Counted from the stretch's first letter, positions 24,416 to 33,777 are shown. The stretch is 64,000 nt of DNA from an uncultured Prevotella sp. (GCA_900553595.1 USEC01000005.1:7755-71754); one strand, 5' to 3'. Program-made: numbers and translations. The notes: generated by a model not told the origin, from the sequence alone.

Positions 24416-25264
24416 ATGAAAACAATAAAAAGATATATCGCCATTATAGCCGCAATGACGGCGATAACAGGCGTAGCGACAGCGCAGACCGACAACACTG
24501 CCGCCGGACAGAAGCCTGGGACGGAGGACAGAACAGACATAAGCCGCATGGCGGAAGAGCCTGCCGAGGGTACAGACAAAGCACTCTCGCACTTCGACGA
24601 CTCCGCACTTCAGCGCATAATGCCCACCCGTTACGGCGGACGCTCGCGCAAATACATAAGGGAAGAAGCCCATACCGACTCGCTGAATCTGCCTGCCGTC
24701 AATCAATACGGACAGCCGCAGACCATCGGACACTACCCGCTGGCTTTCGGAGGATGGTACAGTTGGGGGCTGCACAAGGGGTTGAACGTGCAGCTCGGAG
24801 CCTCGGTTTTCGCACAGTTCGGCAAGGGTGCGGCGCATGGCGTAGGCTTTCAGCAGAACATTGCGCTGATGTATGCCATGCCTATAAACGACAAACTGTC
24901 GGTAGCTGTGGGCGGTTATCTTAATAATGTGAACTTCGCCGGCGACAACTGGCGTGATGCCGGCGTGCAGGCCATGCTCGGCTACCGGTTCAACGAGCAT
25001 TGGGAAGCCTACCTGTACGGACAGAAATCAATCACAAACAACATCAACAACCGTCTGCGCTACTCCATGTTCGACGGCTGTTACGGCGGAATGGGAGGCT
25101 TCGGGGGCTTCAGCCGCAACTTCTACGGAATGCCTTCCTACTCCGTTTACGACCTCAACAACTTCGGCGACCGCATAGGTGCCACCGTAAGATATAACTT
25201 CAACAACAACATGAGCATTGAAGTGTCGGTGGAAAACCGCTGGATGCCTACTCCACGCTATTGA
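24416..25264 (+). CDS. Putative outer-membrane beta-barrel protein
   Basis: 282 residues from MKTIKRYIAI, with a signal peptide ending about residue 23 (VATAQ). After a polar linker, the part from about 105 on is built of alternating strands with aromatic girdles (GGWYSWGLHKGLNVQLGASV, ALMYAMPINDKLSVAVGGYL, QAMLGYRFNEHWEAYLYGQK) and ends RIGATVRYNF ... SIEVSVENRW. This is the pattern of an 8-10 strand barrel. A glycine-rich loop (GCYGGMGGFGGF) interrupts it. I recognise no named family. It overlaps the convergent next gene by 17 bp at the 3' end. Confidence 0.65.
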   Translation: MKTIKRYIAIIAAMTAITGVATAQTDNTAAGQKPGTEDRTDISRMAEEPAEGTDKALSHFDDSALQRIMPTRYGGRSRKYIREEAHTDSLNLPAVNQYGQPQTIGHYPLAFGGWYSWGLHKGLNVQLGASVFAQFGKGAAHGVGFQQNIALMYAMPINDKLSVAVGGYLNNVNFAGDNWRDAGVQAMLGYRFNEHWEAYLYGQKSITNNINNRLRYSMFDGCYGGMGGFGGFSRNFYGMPSYSVYDLNNFGDRIGATVRYNFNNNMSIEVSVENRWMPTPRY

Positions 25265-25721
25265 ATTCGCGGAGGCGGGCGGTCATCTCCTGCACAAGAC
25301 CATCAACCTCCCGACTTGAAAGGAAAGCCGTATTGATGCCCGTCGCTATCTTGCGCCCGTCGCGACAATATGCATAAACGATGACAATGCCCAGTGTCTT
25401 AACTGCGCGGAAACGCTCCACGCTGGCAAAATCAAGTGACGCATAATCCATTTTCATGGGTAAGAACCATTTCAATGCGTTCTTCGTGACAACCACCCAA
25501 GGGGTCTGCCGCACATATTTCAGGTGCAGCACGCACAGCACAGCCACTATCCCCATACCGCCAAACGACCATACGGCATAAGTCAATATCCTGCCAAACG
25601 GCGTGGAACTGACGGGAAAAAGAATCGTAAGGACAAAGAATGCGAGTGAACTTAACGCAAGATTCAATATCTTAGAGCCTTTGATGCCACACTCCACTGT
25701 GCCTTGTTGTGTATGTTCCAT
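25248..25721 (-). CDS. Hypothetical two-TM protein with PH-like C-terminus
   Basis: 157 residues from MEHTQQGTVE (an ATG two codons earlier is possible). Two membrane segments lie near 22-40 (LNLALSSLAFFVLTILF) and 48-70 (ILTYAVWSFGGMGIVAVLCVL). They are followed by a soluble domain (TPWVVVTKNALKWFLPMKMD, then FASVERFRAVKTLGIVIVYA) reminiscent of bacterial PH-like domains. No name is supported. Its stop overlaps the convergent barrel gene by 17 bp. Confidence 0.65.
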   Translation of the reverse strand: MEHTQQGTVECGIKGSKILNLALSSLAFFVLTILFPVSSTPFGRILTYAVWSFGGMGIVAVLCVLHLKYVRQTPWVVVTKNALKWFLPMKMDYASLDFASVERFRAVKTLGIVIVYAYCRDGRKIATGINTAFLSSREVDGLVQEMTARLREFNSVE

Positions 25722-25801
25722 AACCAAGATAATTAAAGTTTACATCTGCAAATATACGAAAAAAGAGGCAAAGCCGTAATGGTTTTGCCTCTTTTTCCTT
25801 T

Positions 25802-27703
25802 CTATTTCATAAGTCTCAGCCGCAGACTGTTGCACACGACGCTCACGCTCGACATTGCCATGAGTGCACTTGCCCACATCGGTGTAATCTGGAAACCGAT
25901 GCCGAAGATGTGCAACACACCTGCCGCCAAGGGAATACTAACGACATTATAGGCGAAAGCCCAGAACAGATTCTGGCGTATCATGCCCACCGTGCGCTGC
26001 GAAAGAGCGCATGCTTCGGGAATACGTCTGAGGTCGTCGCCCACGAGAGTGAGCTGCGCCACATTCATGGCGACATCGGTTCCGCCGCCCATCGCCACAC
26101 TGACATCGGCAAGAGCCAATGCCTGTGAGTCGTTTATACCGTCGCCCACCATCGCAACTATCTTGCCTTCATGTTGCAGACGGCGCACAATGTCCTCCTT
26201 GTCCTGCGGCAGACAGCGGCTTTTCCAGTGCCCGATGCCCGCTTTCGCAGCCCAGAACGCCGTCGCTTCATCATTGTCTCCGCTCATCATCCACACTTCT
26301 ATGCCACGCTCTTTGAGCATCGTCACGGCCTCGGCAGCATGCGGTTTCAGCGTTTCGCGCTCTTCAAAGGGCAGCGACGAAGCCGACTTGAAATCGACAT
26401 TCTTATTCGGTATGGTGAGAGTGCCGGTCTTATCTATCACGAGAGCGTTCACACGACAGAGCTGTTCTACAGCCGTTGCGTCCTTCACCAGAATGCCTTT
26501 TGTCGACGCCTTGCCTATGCCCACCATGAGAGCAGTGGGTGTTGCGAGTCCCATGGCACACGGACAGGCTATCACCAGCACCGAGATTGCCGCGAGAACA
26601 GCATCGGGCAACACCGCCATGCCGCCCGCAACGAGCCACACGGCAAGCGTGAGCAGTGACAAGAGAAGCACACACGGCACGAACACGAGAGCCACCTTAT
26701 CGACAAACCGCTGCACGGGAGCCTTCGAACCCTGCGCCTGTTGCACCATGCGTATGATGCCTGAGAGCACCGTCTGCTGCCCCACCTGCCCGGCACGGAA
26801 GCGCAATGTGCCTTCGGTCACGATGGTTCCGGCGAGCACTTTCGCCCCCTTCCGCTTGCCTACAGGCACAGGTTCGCCCGAAATCATGGCTTCGTCCACA
26901 TAGGCTTCGCCATCGGTCACAATGCCATCGACGGGAACTTTCTCCCCACAGCGCACTTCAACGGTGTCGCCGACAGCCACCGCCGCCAACGGGACATCAT
27001 TCACTTCGCTGCCACTCACCACATGAGCCACCTTCGGAACAAGCCCCATGAGCGAGCGTATGGCAGCCGCTGTCGATTTACGGGCGCGTTCCTCGATGCA
27101 ACGCCCGGTGAGAACGAAGGTGATTATCATCACCGACGCATCATAATATGTGTGCCACTCAATGCCACGCGCACCCCAGAACGCATCGCCCCAGAATGTG
27201 TTGAACACACTGAAAAGGAACGATACGCCCGTACTCATGGCTACAAGCGTGTCCATATTGGCCGAACCGTGAAGCAACTGGCGCACGGCATTGATGTAAA
27301 ACGAGCGTCCGCAATATGCAATGTTGAGCAATGCGGCAATGAGCATGAGCTGATTGGCAGCAGAAGTACTGACAGTTCCTGTCCAACGCATCGACACCGA
27401 GATCACGAAAAGGGCGAAAAACCACGACAGGAGGGTGTGTCTGAGCAGCAGACGGTAGTTGTTGCGCTCAATGGCATCCACGCTTTTAGCGTCGTCGATG
27501 ATGAGTTCGTAGCCCATAGCGTCTATTTCGCGCTTCATATCAGCCACGCTTATCGTCTTTTCATCATACTCCACAACGGCAGAGCGACCCGGCAGCGACA
27601 CCGCCACCGACTCCACGCCCTGCAATGAGCGCAGCTTACGCTCCACATTGGCACTGCATCCGGCACATGCCATACCCAGAACGGGCAATGTTTTCTTTTC
27701 CAT
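25802..27703 (-). CDS. copA: CopA-type P1B ATPase lacking most of the nucleotide-binding domain
   Basis: 633 residues. One heavy-metal domain (GMACAGC, 10-16), then membrane helices. The actuator motif is DEAMISGEPVP (270-280), the ion site CPC is at 380-382 (IACPCAMGLATPT), the phosphorylated D424 is in DKTGTLT, and the hinge is GDGIND at 520-525. Copper-type C-terminal motifs follow (YNVVSIPLAAG; MAMSSVSVVCNSLRLR). Only 46 residues separate DKTGT from SGDN (474-477); copper ATPases normally have roughly 140 there, holding the N domain and its HP (SEHP) motif. That domain is essentially missing, in frame. Copper export is expected from the motifs, but ATP binding must be unusual or lost. A -7 box lies only 4 bp before the ATG. 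Confidence 0.88.
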   Translation of the reverse strand: MEKKTLPVLGMACAGCSANVERKLRSLQGVESVAVSLPGRSAVVEYDEKTISVADMKREIDAMGYELIIDDAKSVDAIERNNYRLLLRHTLLSWFFALFVISVSMRWTGTVSTSAANQLMLIAALLNIAYCGRSFYINAVRQLLHGSANMDTLVAMSTGVSFLFSVFNTFWGDAFWGARGIEWHTYYDASVMIITFVLTGRCIEERARKSTAAAIRSLMGLVPKVAHVVSGSEVNDVPLAAVAVGDTVEVRCGEKVPVDGIVTDGEAYVDEAMISGEPVPVGKRKGAKVLAGTIVTEGTLRFRAGQVGQQTVLSGIIRMVQQAQGSKAPVQRFVDKVALVFVPCVLLLSLLTLAVWLVAGGMAVLPDAVLAAISVLVIACPCAMGLATPTALMVGIGKASTKGILVKDATAVEQLCRVNALVIDKTGTLTIPNKNVDFKSASSLPFEERETLKPHAAEAVTMLKERGIEVWMMSGDNDEATAFWAAKAGIGHWKSRCLPQDKEDIVRRLQHEGKIVAMVGDGINDSQALALADVSVAMGGGTDVAMNVAQLTLVGDDLRRIPEACALSQRTVGMIRQNLFWAFAYNVVSIPLAAGVLHIFGIGFQITPMWASALMAMSSVSVVCNSLRLRLMK

Positions 27704-27707
27704 AAAT

Positions 27708-27716
27708 GCAAAGTTA
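27708..27716 (-). promoter_or_regulatory. -7 box directly at the copA start (near-leaderless)
   Basis: TAACTTTGC on the minus strand is followed by only four bases (ATTT) before the copA ATG, so the transcript would have almost no leader. Confidence 0.5.
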
Positions 27717-27807
27717 CGCTTTTTCTTCCGTCAGCACTTTACACAATTATGGAAAAAAGTTACGGACCATAAAAATTCAGAAAGCTCTGAATTACGAAAA
27801 AAACAAA

Positions 27808-27905
27808 AAGCCGGGAATCCATGAACCAACAATCTGCCGACTGCAACGCAACCTGCCACCGACGCCGTAAAAACACGGCTTGCCTCATAAGTTCCCGACT
27901 TTTCC
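27808..27905 (-). terminator. Terminator after pyrD
   Basis: On the minus strand GTCGGGAACTTATGA pairs imperfectly with TCATGGATTCCCGGC across about 65 nt that contain a smaller GCCGT/ACGGC hairpin, followed by TTTTTGTTTTTTTCG. Confidence 0.6.
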
Positions 27906-27918
27906 AGTCTATTCAATC

Positions 27919-28830
27919 CTAATCCTCCAGCGCACCTATTATCTCGTTCACCGAAGCACAACCATGACGGTCGAGCCAGTCGTTGATTCCGTCGCGCACC
28001 TTGATGGTGACAGCCGGATCGAGGAAGTTTGCCGTACCTATTTCTATAGCCGTTGCGCCGGCCATGAGGAATTCTATTGCGTCCTCGGCAGTGCTAATGC
28101 CGCCCAGGCCCACAACAGGAATCTTCACTGCCTTAGCCACCTGCCACACCATACGCAGTGCCACCGGCTTCACAGCGGGGCCGCTGAGTCCACCAGTGGA
28201 AATGCTCAGCACGGGGCGGCGGCGTTCGATGTCGATTGCCATACCCATAAGAGTGTTTATGAGCGACACGCTGTCGGCTCCCTCAGCCTCCACTGCTTTG
28301 GCAATTTCTGCCACATCGGTGACATTGGGCGACAGCTTCACGATGATGGGTTTATGGTAACGCTGGCGCACGGCACGCACCACACTTGCCGCTCCCGAAG
28401 TGGTAACACCAAACGCCATACCACCCTGTTTCACGTTGGGGCAGCTTATATTAAGCTCGATTGCAGGGATATTGTCAAGCGCATCGATGCGTGCAGCACA
28501 CTCGGCATAGTCGTCCGGCGACGAACCGCTCACGTTTACAATCATATTGGTGTCTATATCCTTTATCTGCGGATATATGTTACGGCAGAAATAGTCCACG
28601 CCCTTGTTCTGCAATCCCACACAGTTGAGCATTCCCTGTGCCGTCTCCGCCATACGCGGATAGTCGTTTCCTTCGCGCGGATTGAGCGTAGTGCCCTTGA
28701 CAATGATGCCGCCTATGCCGTCGAGCGGCACAAAGTCGGCAAATTCCAAACCGTAACCGAACGTTCCCGAAGCGGTCATCACGGGGTTCTTGAGTTTCAA
28801 CCCGCCTATCTTTACACTTAAATCTGCCAT
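27919..28830 (-). CDS. pyrD: Dihydroorotate dehydrogenase B, catalytic subunit
   Basis: 303 residues from [10 protein letters not shown] at 28830. FMN-dependent TIM barrel of class 1B, oxidising dihydroorotate to orotate in pyrimidine synthesis. Visible features: [15 protein letters not shown] near 12-26, [13 protein letters not shown] near 125 with the active-site cysteine, [15 protein letters not shown] near 165, and the FMN phosphate region [21 protein letters not shown] near 238. Its first 13 bp overlap the end of pyrK, so the two subunits are translationally coupled. Confidence 0.95.
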   Translation of the reverse strand: MADLSVKIGGLKLKNPVMTASGTFGYGLEFADFVPLDGIGGIIVKGTTLNPREGNDYPRMAETAQGMLNCVGLQNKGVDYFCRNIYPQIKDIDTNMIVNVSGSSPDDYAECAARIDALDNIPAIELNISCPNVKQGGMAFGVTTSGAASVVRAVRQRYHKPIIVKLSPNVTDVAEIAKAVEAEGADSVSLINTLMGMAIDIERRRPVLSISTGGLSGPAVKPVALRMVWQVAKAVKIPVVGLGGISTAEDAIEFLMAGATAIEIGTANFLDPAVTIKVRDGINDWLDRHGCASVNEIIGALED

Positions 28831-29594
28831 GACAATTTCTTTATATTCATTACCGGACCGTCTTTGCACACACACTTATTGCCTTCCACTGTCTTCTCAA
28901 CACAGCACAGACAGGCGCCGACGCCGCACGCCATCTTGTTCTCCAGCGACACTTCGCACTCTATGTCGTTCTTGTAGGCGTAGCGTGCCACTGCCATCAT
29001 CATAGGCTTCGGGCCGCAGGTGGAGATGAGGTCGAAGTTCTCCGAGGCCAGCACCGAGTGGTTTGTCACAAAGCCTTTCTCTCCTTCCGAGCCGTCCTCG
29101 GTGGTGATGAGCACGCGACCCACTTCTTCGAAGAGCGGTTTCTCAAGCACATCCTTCGCCGTGCGTGCTCCGAGCAGGAAGGTGGGCTGCATTCCCATCG
29201 CCTTGATTTTCCTACCGAGATAGAGCAACGGAGCCACGCCCACGCCGCCACCTACGAGCAACACCTTGGCACCGGGCTTCTCCGGGAGTGTAAACGAGTT
29301 GCCGAGCGGCAGCACACAGTTGAGCGTGTCGCCGCTGCGCAGCTGTTGCAGCCTACGGGTGCCGTCGCCTACGGCAGCCACAAGAAGCCAAAGTTCATTG
29401 CGCTCATAATCCACATTGTTGATGGAAATGGGACGGCGCAGGAAGGTGGATGGCGAGTCGTCCACGCGCACTTCCACGAACTGTCCCGGAAGCATTTCCG
29501 GCAGAGGCTCGCTATGTGTGAGCTTTATGAGCACATGCTTGTCGCTCAAAGCTTCTACGGAATTGACCTTAAGGTCGAGAATGTATTTTTTCAT
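28818..29594 (-). CDS. pyrK: Dihydroorotate dehydrogenase B, electron-transfer subunit
   Basis: 258 residues. Ferredoxin-reductase-like FAD/NAD module (GQFVEVRV near 37, [10 protein letters not shown] near 54, [14 protein letters not shown] near 111). A C-terminal [2Fe-2S] cysteine cluster follows ([10 protein letters not shown] near 223-232, a fourth Cys near 241). It passes electrons from PyrD's FMN to NAD+. Being encoded directly ahead of pyrD with a 13-bp overlap confirms the pair. Confidence 0.95.
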   Translation of the reverse strand: MKKYILDLKVNSVEALSDKHVLIKLTHSEPLPEMLPGQFVEVRVDDSPSTFLRRPISINNVDYERNELWLLVAAVGDGTRRLQQLRSGDTLNCVLPLGNSFTLPEKPGAKVLLVGGGVGVAPLLYLGRKIKAMGMQPTFLLGARTAKDVLEKPLFEEVGRVLITTEDGSEGEKGFVTNHSVLASENFDLISTCGPKPMMMAVARYAYKNDIECEVSLENKMACGVGACLCCVEKTVEGNKCVCKDGPVMNIKKLSWQI

Positions 29595-29958
29595 TTATTG
29601 TCTTATTTAAGTTCCGCATGCCTCCGCCATGCTTCCGGCCGACCGGCTGACTGGCAGCGGGGAGGTTTGCCCTTACCGTCAATCCTGCTTACACACCTAT
29701 CCAAGCAGAACCCACGCCTCCGCCTGTCGTCCATGCGTTTGCCGAAGCAAGCCCGAAGACTTGCGAAACCTCAGTTATGTTATTGCTTTTATGCGTCTGT
29801 ACGCACTGGTTTCCAAATGCGAAGTTACTCATTTTTGCGCAAAGAAAAGCCGAAAATTATAAATATATATCAAAAAACGCACTCCTGACACCTTTTCGCC
29901 GACAAAACGCGCATCGCTCCTTTGTCACATTATAATAATGTTGTAAATTTGCACTGCA
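29595..29958. other. Intergenic region upstream of pyrK
   Basis: No gene is supported in these 364 bp. The right end holds a complete promoter for the next plus-strand gene (29921-29952); the rest shows nothing I can name. Confidence 0.5.
29921..29952 (+). promoter_or_regulatory. Promoter of the small secreted protein gene
   Basis: TTTG (29921-29924), 19 bp, TAAATTTGC (29944-29952), a full consensus promoter ending 6 bp before the first ATG. Confidence 0.75.
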
Positions 29959-30378
29959 ATGACTTTCCATACTATGCACACGACGAAACGACAATGGATA
30001 AGAATTATTCTGCTTGCAGTGCTCACCATTCTGTGCTGCAACAGCAGCGTGCTTGCCGCCGACACCACGCACTATGCGGATGCCGACAGGCATGAAAGCC
30101 ACAGCCATGTCGCCGCGCCTGACACGGGGAAAGACAATGCCACCGTTGCCACGCTGCACGAGACGGCACGCGTATGCAGTCAGGCACCAACGCGCAACAC
30201 CTCGGTTTCAAAGCCGTCGCCCACACAGAGGGTACACTTCAGAAACCAGAATCTCTTCCATCTTCAAAAGATATGCTTCGCAGGCTATCGCGGTTCAGGC
30301 AGCATTCTGTCGCGCCCGATAATGCCTTTGCCGCCGTGTGACTACTATGTCTTCACACTAAGGCGTCTTTTGTGTTAG
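29959..30378 (+). CDS. Hypothetical secreted His/Cys-containing protein
   Basis: 139 residues (the in-frame ATG at 29974 is an equally good start). A signal peptide runs to about residue 34 (IILLAVLTILCCNSSVLAA). It is followed by a histidine-rich patch (HYADADRHESHSH), a polar low-complexity middle and a C-terminal part with scattered cysteines (CFAGYRGSG ... PPCDYYVFTLRRLLC). I do not recognise the family. Histidines and cysteines could bind metal, but that is only a guess. It has a strong promoter of its own, and a structured spacer separates it from the next gene. Confidence 0.6.
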   Translation: MTFHTMHTTKRQWIRIILLAVLTILCCNSSVLAADTTHYADADRHESHSHVAAPDTGKDNATVATLHETARVCSQAPTRNTSVSKPSPTQRVHFRNQNLFHLQKICFAGYRGSGSILSRPIMPLPPCDYYVFTLRRLLC

Positions 30379-30383
30379 CTATT

Positions 30384-30438
30384 TAGGGGCGCAGGTGTAT
30401 CGCCTCTTGCGCCAACCTGCTCATTATCAGCACCCCTA
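30384..30438 (+). other. Inverted-repeat leader between two small genes
   Basis: TAGGGG...GCAGGT (30384-30396) can pair with ACCTGC (30415-30420) and ACCCCTA (30432-30438), making a two-part hairpin 46 bp upstream of the ATG at 30485. There is no T run, so it is a possible RNA leader structure and not an obvious terminator. Confidence 0.45.
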
Positions 30439-30484
30439 CATAAATAAAAAAAACAACAGCTAACAACAAAAGAACAAACAAATC

Positions 30485-30883
30485 ATGGCAAATTTAAACA
30501 ATTTGGCAATGGGAAACAGCATTGCCAACGATTCCCGTATATCAACAAAAGCATCGTTCTTCAACCTCTGCAAGAAGCATTTCTACGCTCCCACACAGAG
30601 TCCTGTCAAGGCGCAGAAGAAGGAGTACTCGCCCACTGACGGCGTAAAACTCGAAAATGCACTCAACTGCAAGAGTCCCAAGGAGCGTGCGGCACACATC
30701 GCAGCACTCGATGCTATGAACGAGGTGAACCTCGGCAACTACCTGCTTGAAATGTGCTACTCGGACGACCGCCAGTTCTGCGCCCTGCAACTCAACCAGT
30801 TCAAGCAGCTGCGCTACGAGCCTGTGACCCCCGTATGCACCTTCGAGGGCGAGGAGGCACGGACAGTTGTCGAGGCATTGTAG
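30485..30883 (+). CDS. Hypothetical 132-residue protein
   Basis: Soluble, no signal peptide. The N-terminal 45 residues are polar and probably disordered (MANLNNLAMGNSIANDSRIS). A predicted helical domain follows (KLENALNCKSPKERAAHIAA; NLGNYLLEMCYSDDRQFCAL; QLNQFKQLRYEPVTPVCTF). Four cysteines are present. No family is recognised. Codon use looks like that of its neighbours, so it is a normal resident gene. It precedes ferritin by about 150 bp, but ferritin has its own promoter. Confidence 0.65.
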   Translation: MANLNNLAMGNSIANDSRISTKASFFNLCKKHFYAPTQSPVKAQKKEYSPTDGVKLENALNCKSPKERAAHIAALDAMNEVNLGNYLLEMCYSDDRQFCALQLNQFKQLRYEPVTPVCTFEGEEARTVVEAL

Positions 30884-30968
30884 ATGCGCCGCCGGGCATT
30901 CGCCTGAGTAAAAACCGGAGGAACAGCTGAACGTAAAAGCGTTTTTAACAAACACTTAACATTCAACA

Positions 30969-31001
30969 TTGCGCAATGCGAAGAATAATACCTACATTTG
31001 C
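30969..31001 (+). promoter_or_regulatory. Ferritin promoter
   Basis: TTG (30969-30971), 21 bp, TACATTTGC (30993-31001), 35 bp before the ferritin ATG. No recognisable Fur or OxyR operator is visible. Confidence 0.6.
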
Positions 31002-31036
31002 ATTGCAATTTTAACGACAACTTAAAACGAAAAATT

Positions 31037-31558
31037 ATGTTGAACAAAAAAGTAGAAGAGGCTCTCAACGCCCAAATCAATGCCGAGATGTGGTCGGCAT
31101 ACCTGTATCTTTCAATGGCAGCCTACGCTCATGCCAACGGCAATCCGGGCATAGGACACTGGTTTGAAGTGCAGTTCCAGGAGGAGCAGGACCATGCACG
31201 CATATTCTTCAACTACATCATCCAGCGCGGCGGACGCGTGGAGCTGAAGCCTATCGAGGGTGTTCCCACGACATGGGAGTCGCCACTCACCGTGTTTGAA
31301 GCCACTCTGGCACACGAGCAGAAGGTGACACAGCTCATCAACTCGCTCTTCGCACTCACCACGGCAGAGAACGATTACGCCACACAGAGCATGCTCAAGT
31401 GGTTCATCGACGAGCAGGTGGAGGAAGAGGAGAACGCCAAGAACATCATCGACAACCTCCGTATGATCAAAGACAACGGCTACGGACTCTACATGCTCGA
31501 CAAGGAACTCGGCGCACGCACCTACACACAGGCTGCACCGCTTGCCGCAAAAGCATAA
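31037..31558 (+). CDS. ftnA: Ferritin
   Basis: 173 residues from MLNKKVEEAL; 13 upstream in-frame codons fall in the promoter and leader. A four-helix ferritin-like protein with the ferroxidase-centre ligands in NAQINAEMWSAYLYLSMAAY (10-29), WFEVQFQEEQDHARIFF (near 42) and FIDEQVEEEENAKNIID (near 124). It has no haem-binding methionine pattern I can identify, so it is the FtnA type and not bacterioferritin. It stores iron in the cytoplasm and protects against peroxide. A strong terminator follows at 31663. Confidence 0.95.
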   Translation: MLNKKVEEALNAQINAEMWSAYLYLSMAAYAHANGNPGIGHWFEVQFQEEQDHARIFFNYIIQRGGRVELKPIEGVPTTWESPLTVFEATLAHEQKVTQLINSLFALTTAENDYATQSMLKWFIDEQVEEEENAKNIIDNLRMIKDNGYGLYMLDKELGARTYTQAAPLAAKA

Positions 31559-31662
31559 AGAACGCCCTCGCCGCACACCGCCCGAAGACTACATGACGTG
31601 CGGATGCCTACCGCGAGGGAAACCGTAACACGCAACGATGCCGGCAGAAGGCATCGCAAGAG

Positions 31663-31717
31663 GGTGTGCATTCAGTGCCTCCACGCAGGGAGACACGGGG
31701 TGCACACCTTTTTTTTT
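31663..31717 (+). terminator. Ferritin terminator
   Basis: GGTGTGCA (31663-31670) pairs with TGCACACC (31701-31708) around a 30-nt loop and is followed by nine T. Confidence 0.65.
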
Positions 31718-32020
31718 CGCCATCGCCGCACAGCAAAGACTCCCCCAATACAGCCAAGGAAACAAACACGACCCTCCTGTTCTTACCTATCGGCAATGCT
31801 TTTTCACATTCCGCATTCAGTCCGGACAGTGGCGAATATACGACAAGCCACGCTGCCGCACGGTAAAAATATTTGACACCCGGCATTCCCGTTACAGAGT
31901 TTCCTCCAGACGGAGCGACCGCCTTTTCATGCCTTTTCAGCACCTTATTATATATAAAGGGCATGCTTTTCCAGCGTTTTCCTGCCGTTTTCCGCTCAAA
32001 ACACACGCATTCCGCATCGC

Positions 32021-32079
32021 AGGCAAGGCTTGTCTGAAGTGCAAACAAGGCTTGTTTGAAGTGCAACCAAGGCTTGTTT
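32021..32079. repeat. Palindrome array E (3 units, 22-bp period)
   Basis: Cores begin at 32021 (degenerate, AGGCAAGGCTTGTCT), 32043 and 32065. This is the only array with three units and the most decayed. No fourth unit is present at the expected 22 bp on either side. Confidence 0.8.
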
Positions 32080-32357
32080 GCAACACGACGGTATTGCATT
32101 CGAAAGCCATTCTGCACAACTTCGCGCATAAGCCACTGCAACACAAGCGGTTGCGCCAAATGCCCTGATTTTGCAAAAAATCACTCCATTCCCCGCTTTT
32201 TTCACGCAACCGCCATTCTCGGCGATTAGGATTTGAAGACAGCGATACAAATATAGCACACATTTATCCCTCTCTCCGAAAGACGGAGAAAACGGAAACG
32301 GAAACAAAGCGGAAGCCCAAAGTTTTGAAAACACATTGTGGAGGGAACGGCATATAC

Positions 32358-32457
32358 AAAAAAATTGAGGGCAGTCAATAAACTACCCTCAACCAACACA
32401 AAAACTAAACTAGACTTAACTAAGCTAACTAAAGACTTTCACAAGCCTCTTGTTATC
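32358..32457 (-). ncRNA. Candidate small RNA (about 100 nt)
   Basis: A minus-strand promoter (32462-32494) is followed by a leader with a short CAAG/CTTG hairpin. Next comes a run of related TTAG-containing steps (AGTTAGCTTAGTTAAG) and a terminator: TTGAGGGTAGT paired with ACTGCCCTCAA, then seven T. No ORF is present and no gene follows on this strand before ferritin, which is convergent. So it is a free-standing transcript if real. No known family is recognised. Confidence 0.6.
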
Positions 32458-32461
32458 GTGT

Positions 32462-32494
32462 GCAAATATATAGAATATTTCCGATTCAGACAAG
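32462..32494 (-). promoter_or_regulatory. Promoter of the second candidate small RNA
   Basis: CTTG (32494-32491), 20 bp, TATATTTGC (32470-32462) on the minus strand. Confidence 0.65.
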
Positions 32495-32544
32495 TGTTTT
32501 TGCAAATATTTTTATAAAAAGTGGCAAAAAGACGAGAATATTCG

Positions 32545-33627
32545 TTAAAACGGATACTTTATGCTTGAATTTACAAGAACATTATCTAATATTGTCATGG
32601 CTGCCATAGCTTCAACTATGGGTACGGCGCGTGGCAAAACACACGGGTCGTGCCGCCCATGAGGGTGTACAAGGGCAGCATTTCCCGCCAAATCCACCGT
32701 CTGCTGCTCACGCAAAAGCGTGGCAACGGGCTTGAAAGCCACCCGGAAATATATGTTTTCGCCGTTGCTTATGCCTCCCTGTATGCCTCCGCTGTGGTTT
32801 GTCGCCGTGGCAATATGTCCGTGGTCGGCGCAGAAAGCGTCGTTCTGCCGACTTCCATGCGACGCCACACAACCGAAGCCCTCGCCATACTCGAAACCCT
32901 TTGCGGCATTGATGCCGAGCATAGCTGCACCGAGCTGGGCGTGGAGCTTGCCGAATTCGGGTTCGCCCAAACCTGCCGGACAGCCCTTTATCACGCACGT
33001 TATGATGCCGCCCACGGTGTCGCCCGCAACCTTCACGTCGTCGATGAGCCGCTCCATGAGCACCGCCTTCTGCGCATCGGGGCAGCGCACGACGTTACGC
33101 TCGGCTTCATCAAGGTCGTAATGCGTGTAGTCGTGCTCCAGAGCGATGCCGCCCACCTGCGAGGTGTAGGCATGAACGCTCACGCCCATACGCTTCAGTG
33201 CGAGCTTGGCAAGTGCGCCTCCCACACAACGGCTAATGGTGATGCGTGCCGAGGAGCGTCCACCTCCACGATGGTCGCGCACACCATACTTTTCATAATA
33301 GGTGTAGTCGGCATGGGAAGGACGGAACACATTGCGCAGATTGTCGTAGTCGGCGGAGTGATGGTCGCTGTTATGCACCACGAAACCTATGGGGCAGCCC
33401 GTCGATTTGCCCTCGAACACGCCGCTGAGAAGTTCCACACGGTCGGCTTCGTTGCGTCCTGTCGTGATGTGACTCTGCCCCGGCCGGCGGCGGTTGAGTT
33501 CCGACTGTATGAAATCCATGTCGATGTCGATGCCCGGAGGCATGCCGTCCACCACTCCGCCGATGCACGGTCCGTGGCTTTCGCCAAACGTGGTGAGCGT
33601 GAAAAGAGTGCCGAATGTGTTGCGCAT
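32545..33627 (-). CDS. aroC: Chorismate synthase
   Basis: 360 residues from [10 protein letters not shown] at 33627; longer in-frame starts fall in an inverted-repeat region. Last shikimate-pathway enzyme, converting EPSP to chorismate with reduced FMN. Signatures: [21 protein letters not shown] near 11, [15 protein letters not shown] near 46, and [15 protein letters not shown] near 121. A conserved late motif, [16 protein letters not shown], is near 318. It is unlinked to the pheA operon 14 kb away. No promoter box is evident; it may read through from slyD. Confidence 0.95.
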   Translation of the reverse strand: MRNTFGTLFTLTTFGESHGPCIGGVVDGMPPGIDIDMDFIQSELNRRRPGQSHITTGRNEADRVELLSGVFEGKSTGCPIGFVVHNSDHHSADYDNLRNVFRPSHADYTYYEKYGVRDHRGGGRSSARITISRCVGGALAKLALKRMGVSVHAYTSQVGGIALEHDYTHYDLDEAERNVVRCPDAQKAVLMERLIDDVKVAGDTVGGIITCVIKGCPAGLGEPEFGKLHAQLGAAMLGINAAKGFEYGEGFGCVASHGSRQNDAFCADHGHIATATNHSGGIQGGISNGENIYFRVAFKPVATLLREQQTVDLAGNAALVHPHGRHDPCVLPRAVPIVEAMAAMTILDNVLVNSSIKYPF

Positions 33628-33677
33628 ATAGCTTTCAGAAATTAAGAAGTTAGGGAAAAGGAATGAAGAAGACAGAA

Positions 33678-33752
33678 AGTCAGAAGTCAAGCCATTCGCT
33701 TCTCCGTCCCAAATCCATATAAGGAGCAGGACATTAGGCTTGAGTTCTGACT
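33678..33752. repeat. Inverted repeat between slyD and aroC
   Basis: AGTCAGAAGTCAAGCC (33678-33693) and GGCTTGAGTTCTGACT (33737-33752) are inverse copies with one mismatch, separated by 43 nt. A similar repeat follows the M48 gene at 37912-37986, so this may be a small dispersed family. Confidence 0.6.
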
Positions 33753-33777
33753 TCCTGACTGTCTGACCTCCGACTGA

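Larger units (their letters stand above)
31559..32544. other. About 1 kb without protein genes between ferritin and aroC
   Basis: Holds the ferritin terminator (31663-31717), palindrome array E (32021-32079) and a candidate small RNA unit on the minus strand (32358-32494). No open frame here has coding support. The stretch is larger than any other gap in the window. Confidence 0.6.
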
